A stretch of DNA of 64,000 bases, taken from positions 250,607,187 to 250,671,186 of the forward strand of contig JAUMIR010000001.1 in assembly GCA_030847615.1 (NCBI GenBank), given 5' to 3'. This DNA comes from Gambelia wislizenii. Taxonomy: Eukaryota > Chordata > Lepidosauria > Squamata > Crotaphytidae. Below are positions 54,800 through 63,856 of this stretch, in pieces (the stretch's first letter is position 1; every line of letters starts with the position of its first letter). The position numbers were made by a program, and so were the translations under genes. A model generated the notes under the pieces. The model was given only the letters and a program-made list of their open reading frames with translations. It was not told the origin of the DNA and did no database searches.

Positions 54800-56195
54800 G
54801 ATTTTTGAGAGCACACTGGAGGGGAATGTAGTGCTAAGAGAACATTTTGGCTGTAAGGAAAAAACAACAACCCTGCTTCTGTGGATGGGTACAAAGACAG
54901 AAAAATTTAGAGTGGTAAAAGCATATTTAAAGTGAAATACCCCAGAGACAGACATGCAATTAAGTAGCAGTAGGTTAAAAATATGGGCCTGTAAGGATTT
55001 CCATGCCCTAGAAAACTAGGTTTCATGCCAGGTGTCTTTCCCTCCCGCACAATAATGAGATGCTAGGATTCAGGCTCTGCACTAGCAATGCTTGCTTAGT
55101 ACTGTTTCCTGCCTTTGTGGTTGTTACACTGTGTGGCACATTTGCTTTATCAAAAAGAGCTTTAAGAAAGCACATTAGAAAACCTGTCTCAGAACAGCAT
55201 CTTACACTTCACCAAAATACTAAAAATCATTGTTAGAGGAAAGAAGATAGTACACTTCAATAAAAAATGTCATTTATGGAAGGGTGGGGAAAAAAAGTTT
55301 GACAAGGAGGTGAGAAGTTGAGGAGGAAGCTATCAAAACACCAAGGAAATTAGGGGGACTTCAAGGGCCTACAGGGGAGGGGGGAGAGCCTTGATTCCTA
55401 GAAAGGAAATTGTGTCTTTTATTGCATTGTACTGTTTATTGAGATTTTAGTTGTCTGTTCCAATGAAATCCAAAGAGGTGAAACATTCTCTCTAGAGATA
55501 AAGAGGCCTAGTCAAAGAAAGTAATAAATTTATAAGGTCTGATACTCATTCTTTTCACAGCATCATGAAGACAGTAGATATTTATAGCTAGGGACTTGTA
55601 AAATCATCCTAAGAACTCTCTATTGTCTTTGGAAACTCTTTTCCAAATAATTCCTCTGATGTTTCACCTGAAGAGAAACCTCCAAACTAATTTCAAATTT
55701 GGTGTAATGCAAAAACCTGAGAAAGCCTAGAAGTGTGTGAGTCACTGTTCTTATCAAAACTCTGTTGGCTTATTTGAAATTACTTACATGTTTTGCCTGA
55801 GGAGGAGGCCTTCAAATTCAAATTTTACTTTATGTGAACTCTAGTAGAGCATGGCATTAGGCTATTTAGAAGCTGCATATTGGTAGAGAATGAAAATCTT
55901 TGCCCCCAGAACATGGTAGGTCTCTGGAAGCAAATAGTATCAAAGCATAAAGTGTTTTTGTAGCTTTTCAATAAGCAGTGTCCTGCTTTTGACCGATAAA
56001 GTCCTAATTGATTTCCCCCATCATGCTGCCCCATTGAAATAATATCCTGGCAGCATGGGAATGATAGAAGATGCCATCCAACACATCCGAAGTGCACTTC
56101 TTTGTTGCACTTTCTGCAGTTTAAAAGCATGACATGAGGGGATTTTAGAAACAGGTTTTCTAAGTGTTTGCTCTACACTTGAGAAACTCCATCAT
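54800..56195. other. Apparently unique intergenic DNA
   Basis: No gene or family. The 55060-55210 stretch is a candidate conserved element (TGTGGTTGTTACAC, TTTATCAAAAAGAGC). The - frame 55825-56130 has no motif. Confidence 0.3.
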
Positions 56196-56204
56196 GCTTT
56201 AGAG

Positions 56205-56321
56205 CAACTGTGGCCCTTTAGATACTCTTGGCCTACAAAACCCATCAGTCCTAGCCAATGGTAAGGAATTATGGGAACTGCAGCCCTAAAACCTATGGAG
56301 GGCCACTGTTGTCTACTCCTG
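56205..56321. mobile_element. Small hAT MITE
   Basis: Inverted relative to 54084: the right end GGAGGGCCACTGTTGTCTAC plus TCCTG is the family terminus. Flanks CTTTAGAG and CTCTAGAT agree at 6 of 8. Confidence 0.7.
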
Positions 56322-56439
56322 CTCTAGATTCACAAAGTGCAAAAGACATTGCTTAGTGAAAGAAACTGTTGAGAAGCTTATGAAAGCTTCATAGGAGAGG
56401 TCTTGAAAATGGAACACAGAATACTGTCTCTTGTGCATT

Positions 56440-56570
56440 TTGTGTGTCTGTACCTTCAAGTTGCCTGTCAACTTATGGTGACCCCATGAATTTCACAGGG
56501 TATTCTTAGGCAAGGAGTACTCAGAGGTGGTTTTGCCGGTTCCTTCCTCTGAAATATACTTCACCTTACA
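56440..56570 (-). mobile_element. 5S-SINE tail fragment
   Basis: TACCTTCAAGTTGCCTGTCA, TGGTGACCCCATGAATTTCA, GGTTCCTTCCTCTGAAATAT: the non-5S 3' part only. The 5S head is absent. Confidence 0.75.
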
Positions 56571-57215
56571 GTTAGCTAAACCCTTAACTGTTGCCTTCTC
56601 CTCCAATAAAATCAGTAGGACACACATCAAAGTAAATGCACTTTGGACTGGGCTGCTGGGAATCCCCAGATGAGCCTTGAGGTCCCTTTCAGTATCAGCA
56701 CTCTGAAAGGCAGCTTTCACAGATTGACAGTTCAAGTTAATGAAGTCAGTCTTTTTGAAGTCACCAGCAAGTTCTACAGTAAACTGAAGTGCATTGCATT
56801 TTCTAATGGTAACAGTGCCATTTTTATCCTGAATTTGCACTAAAATGTCAGACATATGGTGAGCTTTGGGGGCCTTTAGAACCCCCTTCAGACTAGATTT
56901 ACAAGATATAGGAGATGAAGGAAGAAAAAGGGAGAGTCCTAAAATCTGACCAGATGTTGTAGAGGTGATCCCTGTTTCAAGATGGAGATTGCAGAGCCTC
57001 TCTACAGAAGAGGCATAAAGTTTTCTGTTTCTGCAGCTCTTCCCTTAGATGACCAAAACCCAACAAACAACAACAAAACAAAAACAGAGGACAAGGACAG
57101 GCTATAACCTAAGATCTTTCCATTGGCTTGGTAAAGACACACTGGCTCCTGTATTGGTTTCAAAGAAGAACATGGAGAACCATGAGTCTTATGTCAGCAG
57201 ACTTACATACTGCTC
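56571..57215. other. Intergenic, nothing recognised
   Basis: A 120-codon - frame (56855-56493) runs into the SINE tail and has no recognisable domain; likely spurious. Confidence 0.35.
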
Positions 57216-57219
57216 TAGG

Positions 57220-57292
57220 CCAGAGGTGAAAACCATGTGGCCCTCCAGATGTTGTCAGACTGTAGCTCCCATAAGTCCTAGCTAGCAAAGAT
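57220..57292. mobile_element. Small hAT MITE, left half
   Basis: CCAGAGGTGAAAACCATGTG, GCCCTCCAGATGTTGTCAGA, then GTAGCTCCCATAAGTCC. The right terminus is not found. Confidence 0.55.
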
Positions 57293-57487
57293 GAAAATGG
57301 GATCACAAATGGGCTGAGAAGTATACATGACTAGAACTGGAGAGATTAGAAAGGCTGGCCAGTCACACTTTGATTGAAGCAACCACATTTTGGACTGGAT
57401 GCCTTAATTATCTTAGAGTGGAAAATGGCATTTTGTTTTTTGAGTTCACGTGTGATACTTCATTTGGCCAGGGAACTTGGTCAATTG

Positions 57488-57715
57488 TTGTCATTGTTAA
57501 TTGCCATCAAGTTGGCTTCAACTTACAGTGACTCTATGAATGAGAGATCACCAGAAACACTGGCTATCAACAGTTCTGCTCAAGTCTTATAAACTTAGGC
57601 CATGACATTGTTATTGGGTCAGTATTAGTGGTACAGTGTACCACTTTTCCTAGTGCCTTCCATTTAACCTAACATTAACATTTTTCTAGTCTGTCATATG
57701 GATTTTTAAGTGACA
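57488..57715 (-). mobile_element. BovB-like LINE 3' end
   Basis: AATTGCCATCAAGTTGGCTT, GTGACTCTATGAATGAGAGA, then decayed text parallel to 30735-30930 (CCTTCCATTTAACC, TTTTCTAGTCTGTCAT). Confidence 0.6.
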
Positions 57716-57719
57716 CATC

Positions 57720-58315
57720 TACGGTAGTTACAAAATGCTTTTTCTGACCAGCCACAGGAGACACGTATTCCTTTTACTGCTGCAGAGCACATTCAAGACT
57801 GAGGGTAATGTTGCATTCCCTAGTTTTTGGCATTCAAAGTTGTCATATAACCCAATTTGCTCAGTTTGGGTGGGTGGGGAAATGGAAAACTCTTTATTGG
57901 TTACTGCAAAATAACGTGACACTATTTTTGACTTTCTGACCTACAATGGATTTTTTAAAAAGAGTATTTTATTATTGATAACACAACATAACAAGTACAG
58001 GTATCTGTAAGCACATAAATAGCAGTGTCAATATGATACCTTAATCTTGCTATATCAATCAGATTTTTAATTTATCCAGAATAGTGATGCATTTTCTTCT
58101 ATGTTTAAGAGTCCAGTGATTTAAGAATTCAGTCATTTAAACTTCATAATAACTGAAAAAGTATAGGGTCTTGAGTTGCGTTTAATATTACTTCAGTCTC
58201 TATAAAGGAGAATGCATATAAAACCATTTACAGATGGCATCTAACACCAGTAAAACTATCCTATGCTAACAAAAATTACTGCTCCTTGTGCTGGTGAGAG
58301 TGTAACCAAAAATGT
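57720..58315. other. Intergenic, nothing recognised
   Basis: AT-rich, motif-free. Confidence 0.3.
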
Positions 58316-58321
58316 ACACTA

Positions 58322-59221
58322 CAGGTTGAGTCTCCCTTATCTGAAATGCTTGGGACCAGAGGCATTTTGCATATTTTGGATTTTGGAATAATTGCATACA
58401 TATAATGAGATGTCTTGGAGATGGGACCCATGTCAAAGCACAAAATTATTTATTTTTCATATACACCTTATACACATAGTCTGAAGGTAATTTTATACAC
58501 AATATTTTTAATAATTTTATGCTTGAAACAAAGTTTGTGTACACTGAACCATCAGAAAGCAAAGGTGTCACTATGGAGATTTTCAAATGGGGCCAAATGC
58601 CCCATTCCTGCCCTGCAAACCCCAATCCCGTTCCTGCCACGGAATAAAGGTAAAATGCTCAAACACTTTCCTTAATCCCGTGGTAGAAACTTTCTTCTCC
58701 CCTCGGCTTCACTGCTGTAAAAGCAGCTGCCATAAAGCCAAATCCCCCTCATTCTTGTGAGAGAACAGGTAGGAGGGAAATTCAAAAATACCCCCCCCCA
58801 GCTGTCAAAAATGAAAATGAAGCAGAAAAATAATAAAAAAAATACAAGTAACCAGGGGGGGGGGAGTGTCCCACTTACCTGGGTGTCCCGTTCCTGCCCG
58901 GAAGTGTCCAGAATGGACCTCCCTCCCACAGCTGTCATTGCAGGAGAGGAACAGGACACCTTTCGGACCACCCTGATTTCATGACAGAAACGGAATGGGT
59001 GGTCCAAAAACGATGTTTCCCTGTATCACGGGGAAATCCGGAATGAGGACGGGGGAGAAACAGAAAAGGGTTGACATTTTCTGAAAAGAAGACTTTTTCC
59101 CGACACTGCTCCATGTCTCCCATGGATTCAATTGCCAGTCTGAAAATCTATCTCAGCCACCCATGTGGACATTTTGGATTTTGGAATATTTTGGAATTCC
59201 AGATAAGGGAGACTCAACCTG
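58322..59221. mobile_element. Tigger-like element split by another MITE, TA duplicated
   Basis: CAGGTTGAGTCTCCCTTATC, GAAATGCTTGGGACCAGAGG at the left; inverted CCAGATAAGGGAGACTCAAC plus CTG at the right; TA at 58320-58321 and 59222-59223. Subterminal TTTTGGATTTTGGAATA occurs at both ends. Interrupted at about 58575-59150. Confidence 0.8.
58575..59150. mobile_element. GGAGATTTTCA-type MITE nested in the Tigger-like element
   Basis: Left GGAGATTTTCAAATGGGGCC after TAT (58572-58574); right CAGTCTGAAAATC near 59148, followed by TAT. The last bases of the right terminus seem lost. Mirrored internal phrases: CCCGTTCCTGCC, CATGACAGAAACGG. Confidence 0.65.
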
Positions 59222-59309
59222 TATAGCTCATATGCCCTAATATAACAGATTTCTGGCACCAAGTACTAAATCACATAACTCACGTTACTAAATAACAAAT
59301 TGTTTCCAA

Positions 59310-59690
59310 AGAAGTAGCATTGCTAGTCTGCTGAAACATAAAAAGGAGAAGGGAGGAATATACAGTAGGACCCCCATATCCACTGGGGATTGGTTCTGGG
59401 CCCCCCTGTGGATACAAAAAACCATGGATAGTAGTGAACGCCATTGAAAATAATGGGACGTCTGGTTTAAAATACCATAGAGTTGCCTTGCAGGACCTAT
59501 AAAATGGCTAGAGAGGACACATTTTCTAAGAAGACTCTATGGGAGGTGTGCTGTTTTGTGTCCCATGGATAATTGAATCAGTGGATACAGGGTCCTACTG
59601 TAGCACCTTTAAGAATAATTGATTTTTATGTTAGAATGAGCTTTCATGGATATCTGTTCCACTTCTTCAGATGCAATATAGAGTGATATT
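59310..59690. repeat. Unnamed dispersed repeat split by a mariner MITE
   Basis: 59310-59362 (AAGAAGTAGCATTGCTAGTC, TGCTGAAACATA) and 59601-59690 (GCACCTTTAAGAATAATTGA, ATGAGCTTTCATGGATATC, CTTCTTCAGATGCA) read as one unit when the insertion is removed. 1030-1100 is another copy (AGCTGTGTTAGTCTGGATCA, GCACCTTTGAGACTAACTGA). Class unknown. Confidence 0.6.
59363..59600. mobile_element. Mariner-type MITE, TA duplicated
   Basis: CAGTAGGACCCCCATATCCA at the left and inverted GTGGATACAGGGTCCTACTG at the right; TA at 59361-59362 and 59601-59602. GATTGGTTCTGGGCCCC is subterminal. Relative of 2655-2990. Confidence 0.9.
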
Positions 59691-59694
59691 AAAG

Positions 59695-60295
59695 CCTCAA
59701 GTTATTAAAACATATTTATATAGTTGTGGGAGGGAGACAGAATGTAAAAGGATTCACAAAGGATCCCAAAAATGCAAACCATGACCCTTGCCCTAAATCT
59801 TCAAAGGTTTGTGTGAGGTAATACAAGCCTTTCAGATCTTTACAGTGGTCAGTTAGCATTGATGTGTGAAAGCAATAAATCTGCTTACAGTTCCCTTTGA
59901 GGTCAAAACCTTCTCTGACAAGATTCCTTTTGGTGTATGTGCAGTAGTGAGGACTCATGTATGTAGGGCACCATGAGGCTATTATCTTTGTACCTTTGCT
60001 AATGAACTGGAATTTGTGAATGTAATTCAATTCAGCTGTTTCTTTCCAGTCTTCCTTTGTAATTTCCTTGTTTGACGATTGCAACCTGTAAGAAATAGTA
60101 TATGGTAACACACTTTTGTTATAGTCCCTCTTTGTGAAGGAACAGGGATCTTAAGCATAAAAAACCTACTGCTCTGGCTGTTCCTAGCAAAGTAATGGTA
60201 GCGAAACACTGGATATCTGAAGAGAAAACAGATATCTTTATGTGGTGGAAGAAAATATGGGATTGACACTGAACAGAAAATTGACTGAGAGTAAT
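59695..60295. other. Intergenic, nothing recognised
   Basis: A 131-codon - frame (60111-59716) shows no recognisable domain. It could be part of an unassigned LINE or endogenous element. Confidence 0.35.
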
Positions 60296-60297
60296 TC

Positions 60298-60480
60298 AGT
60301 GTGCCTTCAAGTTGTTTCTGATTTATGGTGACCCTAAGGGGGACCTATCACAGAATTTTCAAAGGCTGAGAGTGTGCAACTTGCCCAAGGTCACCCAGTG
60401 GGTTTTCATGACTGAGTGGAGATTTGAACCCTGGTCTCCAGTCGTAGTGCAAGACTCAAACCATGCCATGCTGGCTCCTA
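60298..60480 (-). mobile_element. Sauria-type tRNA-derived SINE
   Basis: Tail GTGCCTTCAAGTTGTTTCTG and TTTATGGTGACCC; middle AAGGTCACCCAGTGGGTTTT; head GATTTGAACCCTGGTCTCCA, CAAACCATGCCATGCTGGC. The segment with the central AGGAAGGC text is deleted. Confidence 0.8.
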
Positions 60481-61175
60481 CTAAAAGTAATACTGTAAGC
60501 ATTAAGTGGACAAAGGGAGGACACATTTATTGAAACATGGATCTCATTTATTCTGTAGACCCTTGCAGACCACCCTGGTGATTTTTGGAAAGGGTGGCTG
60601 GGCATGGCTTGAATCCTGAGGGAAGGGCAGTCCGATGCAGTGCGTGCCATATTCAGACTTTCTGACCTGCATTGTCTTTGTGTGGTGGAGTCCCTGTATA
60701 AAAGTTGCACATAAGGGCAGGCCAGCAATGTCAAGCACTAATAAGATGACTGGAGAGCATGTGCCCCCTCACAGCAGGGGTTGTTCCCAATTAAACAAAC
60801 AAAAATTCAAAAGGAAATGCAAAAGTTAGGAGTTCTCCATCCATCTTGCTTGGTGTGTCCCTGGCCACCACATTTTTACCCAGGGCAGGCTGTCCCTCAT
60901 TCCCCCTTCATTCCAAATGTAACTCCTTCCTCAGCTCACCCTCATAAGGAGTTTGGGGGAAGCCAACCATTTGGCCCATGCTAACCATTTATGGTGAAAA
61001 ACTCCTCAGCCTGGCCTCTTAATGCCAGTTATACCCAAAGGCTGGCATGTTTCTAAATATATAGGCATGGAGGAAAGTCTGGCATATGGCGGAAGTGTTT
61101 TGTGACACCTGAGGATGAAGATTTTCTTTTCAGTTGTCCTCTCTCACCACCAGACAAATCCTTTACTTTCTTCTA
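60481..61175. other. Intergenic, nothing recognised
   Basis: No gene or family assigned. Confidence 0.3.
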
Positions 61176-61178
61176 TTT

Positions 61179-61571
61179 CAATGGTTCTTAACCTGTGGTC
61201 TGGGGACCCCCAGGGGGATGTGATGTCCTCACAGGGGGTCTGCAAAGGCTTGAAGCCTACTTGGCCTACCTCCTCCCTGCAGTGGAGTGGCCATGTGACA
61301 GGAGCCAAGGCAAAATCTGAGTGACTGGCTTGGTCTGCGCATTGCCATTCAATCTGCTCCATTCACAAACTTGCAGGAAGAAGTAGGAGAAAAGTTTTCC
61401 GTCCCCCTCCAATGTTTCTGAGAGAAGGTTTAATGGATGGTGTAACTGTAATAATAAATAATAATTATTATTATTCATTATTATTTTAAATTTTGAGGTA
61501 AGTCTTGGGGTCCAGGGCAACAAAAGAGATTTAAAGGGGGCCCCTGGTAAAGAAAAAGTTAAGAGCCACTG
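61179..61571. mobile_element. hAT-Charlie-like element
   Basis: CAATGGTTCTTAACCTGTGG at the left; inverted AAAGTTAAGAGCCACTG at the right; flanking 8-mers TTCTATTT (61171-61178) and TTCTGTTC (61572-61579) agree at 6 of 8. Contains an (ATT)n-like run at 61450-61485. No transposase. Last clear transposon before the KLF7 CpG region except 62442-62646. Confidence 0.75.
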
Positions 61572-61599
61572 TTCTGTTCCCGCTCCCTTAGTGCACAGT

Positions 61600-62440
61600 C
61601 CTAGTCTTTTTCACACAAGGAGTCTGGCACCAACGCGCCTGCTCGCCACAAAAGCCAGTTACTCCGCACCTTGGCGTTTGCCTGCCGTTTTCGTCCCGCG
61701 CCTCCAAACCGGGGGTTAGGAATTTTGGGGGATTAAGAATTTTTTTTATCGGAATAAGACCATTCTACTGAAAAATACACCCGACCGCAAAAGGCCATAA
61801 CAATAACGCAAAACATTTGCCTCCAAACCGGGCCGAGAGAAAGCAAGAGGCGCGCTTGACGGGCGCATCCTCTCCTCAGCGAGAGAGAGAAGAGCGCGAC
61901 AAATTGGGCTCGGCGACCCGAGGGCAGCGGACGGCACCGGGACCCACCGACCGTAGATCCACCGACCGTAGATCCAGGCTGACTCCCAAGGAGCGCCGAG
62001 AGACCGGCGACGGGGCTTTACGCTCAACCCAAGAGTGGCTCGGACTGCAACCTTTCGGAATACGACGATGGTCATGACAGGCTTACCCACCTCCCTTCCC
62101 CATTATTTGCTTCCCGAAGGCTACAACAATACGGGCGAGTTTTATTTCGCTTTTGCCAGATAGTAGCAAATACTCTCTGATAAGAAGCCTTTCTCTCTCG
62201 GGAAGCCGAACTTTTGGGAAATCTGTTGAAGTGTGTGTGTGACCAGAGGAGGCACTCCAAACAAGCGAGCGACAACCCGCTCGGAAGGCGAGCGCCACCC
62301 TCCCTGCGCCTCTGCCCCTTTCGAGTCACCCAGAGCGCTTTCCCAAACTACCCCGCATTCCTCGGGCAGGCTTCGCTCGGCTCTGACCCAGCGCAAAGAT
62401 ACCCCTTTGCTTCCATTTTACGCGCTCTTTCTGAGATCTG
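61600..62440. other. CpG-rich KLF7 upstream region, no gene recognised
   Basis: Marks the shift from AT-rich intergenic DNA to GC/CpG-rich sequence from about 61650. It contains a short direct duplication around 61946-61976 (two copies of a unit containing ACCGACCGTAGATCC). Open frames exist on both strands, but none resembles a known protein and such frames are expected in CpG-rich DNA. It could hold upstream or antisense first exons. Confidence 0.4.
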
Positions 62441-62441
62441 C

Positions 62442-62646
62442 CTGCATCCGAGGAAAGGGTTAACCCACACGACACAGATAAACCAGTTTGAAAACTGGAT
62501 TCTTTGCATACATAGCTCCTTCCTATTCCAGCCTACTCTGACCAAGAGTGCTGGTGCCTCCCCAGACTACAAATCCCCATAGGCAGGAGCCATGCAAAGA
62601 ATCCAGTTTCAACTTGGGTTATTATTTCTCTAGTGTGGATGCTCCC
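62442..62646 (-). mobile_element. hAT-like MITE inside the KLF7 CpG-rich upstream region
   Basis: The ends carry inverted GCATCC-type termini (62443-62448 and the complement near 62640-62645). Inside, a 16-base arm ACTGGATTCTTTGCAT (62494 region) is repeated inverted near 62592-62608, with the flanking stem extending both ways. The internal text matches, on the - strand, the family at 2609-3174: a GGATTTGTAGT-type motif, a GAGGCACCAGC motif and a phased middle. This is therefore a non-autonomous DNA transposon, not a bespoke hairpin. It sits about 120 bp upstream of the CArG/MEF2 cluster. Confidence 0.7.
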
Positions 62647-62768
62647 TTAGTAGAGAAGCGCTCTGCAAACTGCGGGCGCCCTTCTCTCCCCCCCCCCGTC
62701 TTAGTATCACGCATCCAACTCCCCTCCATCACTCCTTCGCCTAGGCTGCGCAGCTACCCGACCAACCC

Positions 62769-62816
62769 CCTTATATAGTTCTCTAAAAATAGCTCCCCTT
62801 ACACTGCCTTATAAGG
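62769..62816 (+). promoter_or_regulatory. CArG-like / MEF2 / CArG cluster
   Basis: Within 48 bp: CCTTATATAG at 62769-62778 (one mismatch to CC-W6-GG, also TATA-like), CTAAAAATAG at 62783-62792 (exact MEF2 consensus) and CCTTATAAGG at 62807-62816 (exact, palindromic SRF CArG box). Known of the factors: SRF and MEF2 are MADS-box proteins that bind these motifs in muscle, immediate-early and neuronal promoters. Their use at KLF7 is inferred. Confidence 0.6.
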
Positions 62817-62839
62817 TGGCAGCCGGCTTGAGCCTTAGT

Positions 62840-62918
62840 CCAATCCCCTCGGCTCTTCCGTGTTGGGTCCCGCCTCCTCGCCGTCGCTTTGGCTTGGGAT
62901 TGGGCGACAGTGACTTCA
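62840..62918. promoter_or_regulatory. Two opposed CCAAT boxes and a CRE-like site
   Basis: CCAAT on + at 62840-62844 and on - at 62899-62903, then TGACTTCA (one base from the palindromic CRE) at 62911-62918, eight bases after the second CCAAT. NF-Y/CREB-ATF pairs with short fixed spacing are common in CpG-island promoters. Occupancy is inferred. Confidence 0.45.
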
Positions 62919-63109
62919 CGAGCAGCCCCCTTGCTTCCCGCCCCCCGTTTACCTTACATGGTCACGCGCTGCCTTAATGGACAGTTTCCTCTAAAGATCC
63001 CACGGCTGCGCAAGGGAAAAAGGGAAGGGGCTGCGAAGGGCAGGGGAGGGGAGGGGGGAGAGCTTTGGAGCACAGGAGGGAGGGGGGAGCCGGGAGTGTG
63101 GGGGAAAAA

Positions 63110-63754
63110 AAAATAATGGGAGCGCGCGCCGCGAGCGCGCGGCAGCAGGGAGAAAAATGCAACCTCTCCAAAATAAAGCGCAAAGATTGCATTCAGCAGC
63201 GAGCAGCAATGCAGAAATAGATGGCAGTCTCGTGTCAGTGAGTTTGCATTCCGGCCCCCCCTTGCCTGGTCCAAGAGCTGGAGTCAGCAACAGAGCCCTG
63301 GAAGGCAATTTGCTTTTTACTACAAGTGGAGAAGTCTCTCCCCTTCATTGGGTTGCTTTGCTGGCGGCTTCCACTGTACACGTTTGGGGGCATTTCTTTT
63401 TTCTCATTGGGTTCTGGATGGGTCTCTTTTCCGTTTCCCCCCCTTGGTTCCTGCCTTGATTGCCTCCCCCCCCCATTTCGCTCTTTTTCTCCCCCCCCCC
63501 GCACCGAAAGTGAGACTACAAATATATATGTATATATCGCAAACAAAAGCCAAACTGAAAGGAGGGACAAAAGGACATTGGATTGACTGAGAGTTCTTTG
63601 AGGATCCCCCACCCCCAGCTTCTTCCCTTCGCTCTCCTTTTTCATGAAAAGAACTAAAACCCCGTCACGAAATTGCAAATGCAAACCTAAAAGGAAAGGG
63701 TTGGGGAGTGTTGTTTTTTCGGGCAGCAGCAGCAGCAGCAGCAGCAGCTACAAC
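63110..63754 (+). promoter_or_regulatory. KLF7: KLF7 5' UTR / leader, with upstream in-frame ATG
   Basis: GC-rich leader preceding the KLF7 ATG. It contains the CpG-dense segment 63119-63142, several C-homopolymer runs (63437-63500) and an (AGC)8 tract. No acceptor-like signal is obvious, so leader and coding exon are probably one exon. An ATG at 63644 is in frame with KLF7 and no stop intervenes, giving a possible 37-residue extension; its context is weak (T at -3, A at +4). The transcription start is not defined by sequence alone, so the left border is approximate. Confidence 0.6.
63725..63748 (+). repeat. (AGC)8 trinucleotide repeat just upstream of KLF7 ATG
   Basis: Eight AGC units ending six bases before the KLF7 start codon. 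In the frame of the upstream ATG at 63644 they encode eight serines. If translation starts at the canonical ATG the tract is 5' UTR. Confidence 0.95.
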
Positions 63755-63856
63755 ATGGATGTGTTGGCTAGTTATAGTATATTCCAGGAACTGCAGCTTG
63801 TCCACGACACCGGGTACTTCTCCGCTTTGCCATCCTTGGAAGAGAACTGGCAGCAG
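63755..63856 (+). CDS. KLF7: KLF7 first coding exon (partial gene)
   Basis: Encodes the N-terminus of Krueppel-like factor 7, a nuclear zinc-finger transcription factor that binds GC/CACCC boxes and acts in neurons, adipocytes and other tissues. The 34 codons begin [20 protein letters not shown] and end in WQQ. This is the acidic activation segment shared by KLF6 and KLF7; the ASYS and LVHD residues fit KLF7, where KLF6 differs. The reading frame meets a consensus donor (CAG then gtgaac) at 63857 in phase 0, the exon 1 boundary expected for KLF6/7. The three C-terminal C2H2 zinc fingers lie in exons beyond the window. The ATG is chosen because it matches the known KLF7 start and has a strong Kozak context (A at -3, G at +4). 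From memory, the mammalian protein has Thr where this exon has Asn in the EENWQQ segment. Confidence 0.95.

Larger units (their letters stand above)
62640..63150 (+). promoter_or_regulatory. KLF7: KLF7 proximal promoter / CpG island
   Basis: CpG-rich block with recognisable core-promoter motifs: a TATA-like TTATATAG at 62771-62778, a MEF2 consensus at 62783-62792, an exact CArG box at 62807-62816, CCAAT at 62840-62844, a GC-box-like CCCGCC at about 62869-62874, inverted CCAAT (ATTGG) at 62899-62903 and a CRE-like TGACTTCA at 62911-62918. Its position about 0.9 kb upstream of the KLF7 ATG fits a promoter. The start site itself cannot be placed. Confidence 0.65.

Noticed and set aside
56493..56855. 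120-codon - frame
   Set aside because: Its 3' end runs into a 5S-SINE tail and no domain is recognisable.
59716..60111. 131-codon - frame
   Set aside because: No known domain or motif; possibly a relic of an unassigned mobile element, but not supportable as a gene.
62771..62778. Firm TATA box and defined start site for KLF7
   Set aside because: TTATATAG overlaps a CArG-like site and lies roughly 1 kb from the ATG in a CpG island, where dispersed initiation is usual; not enough to fix a start.
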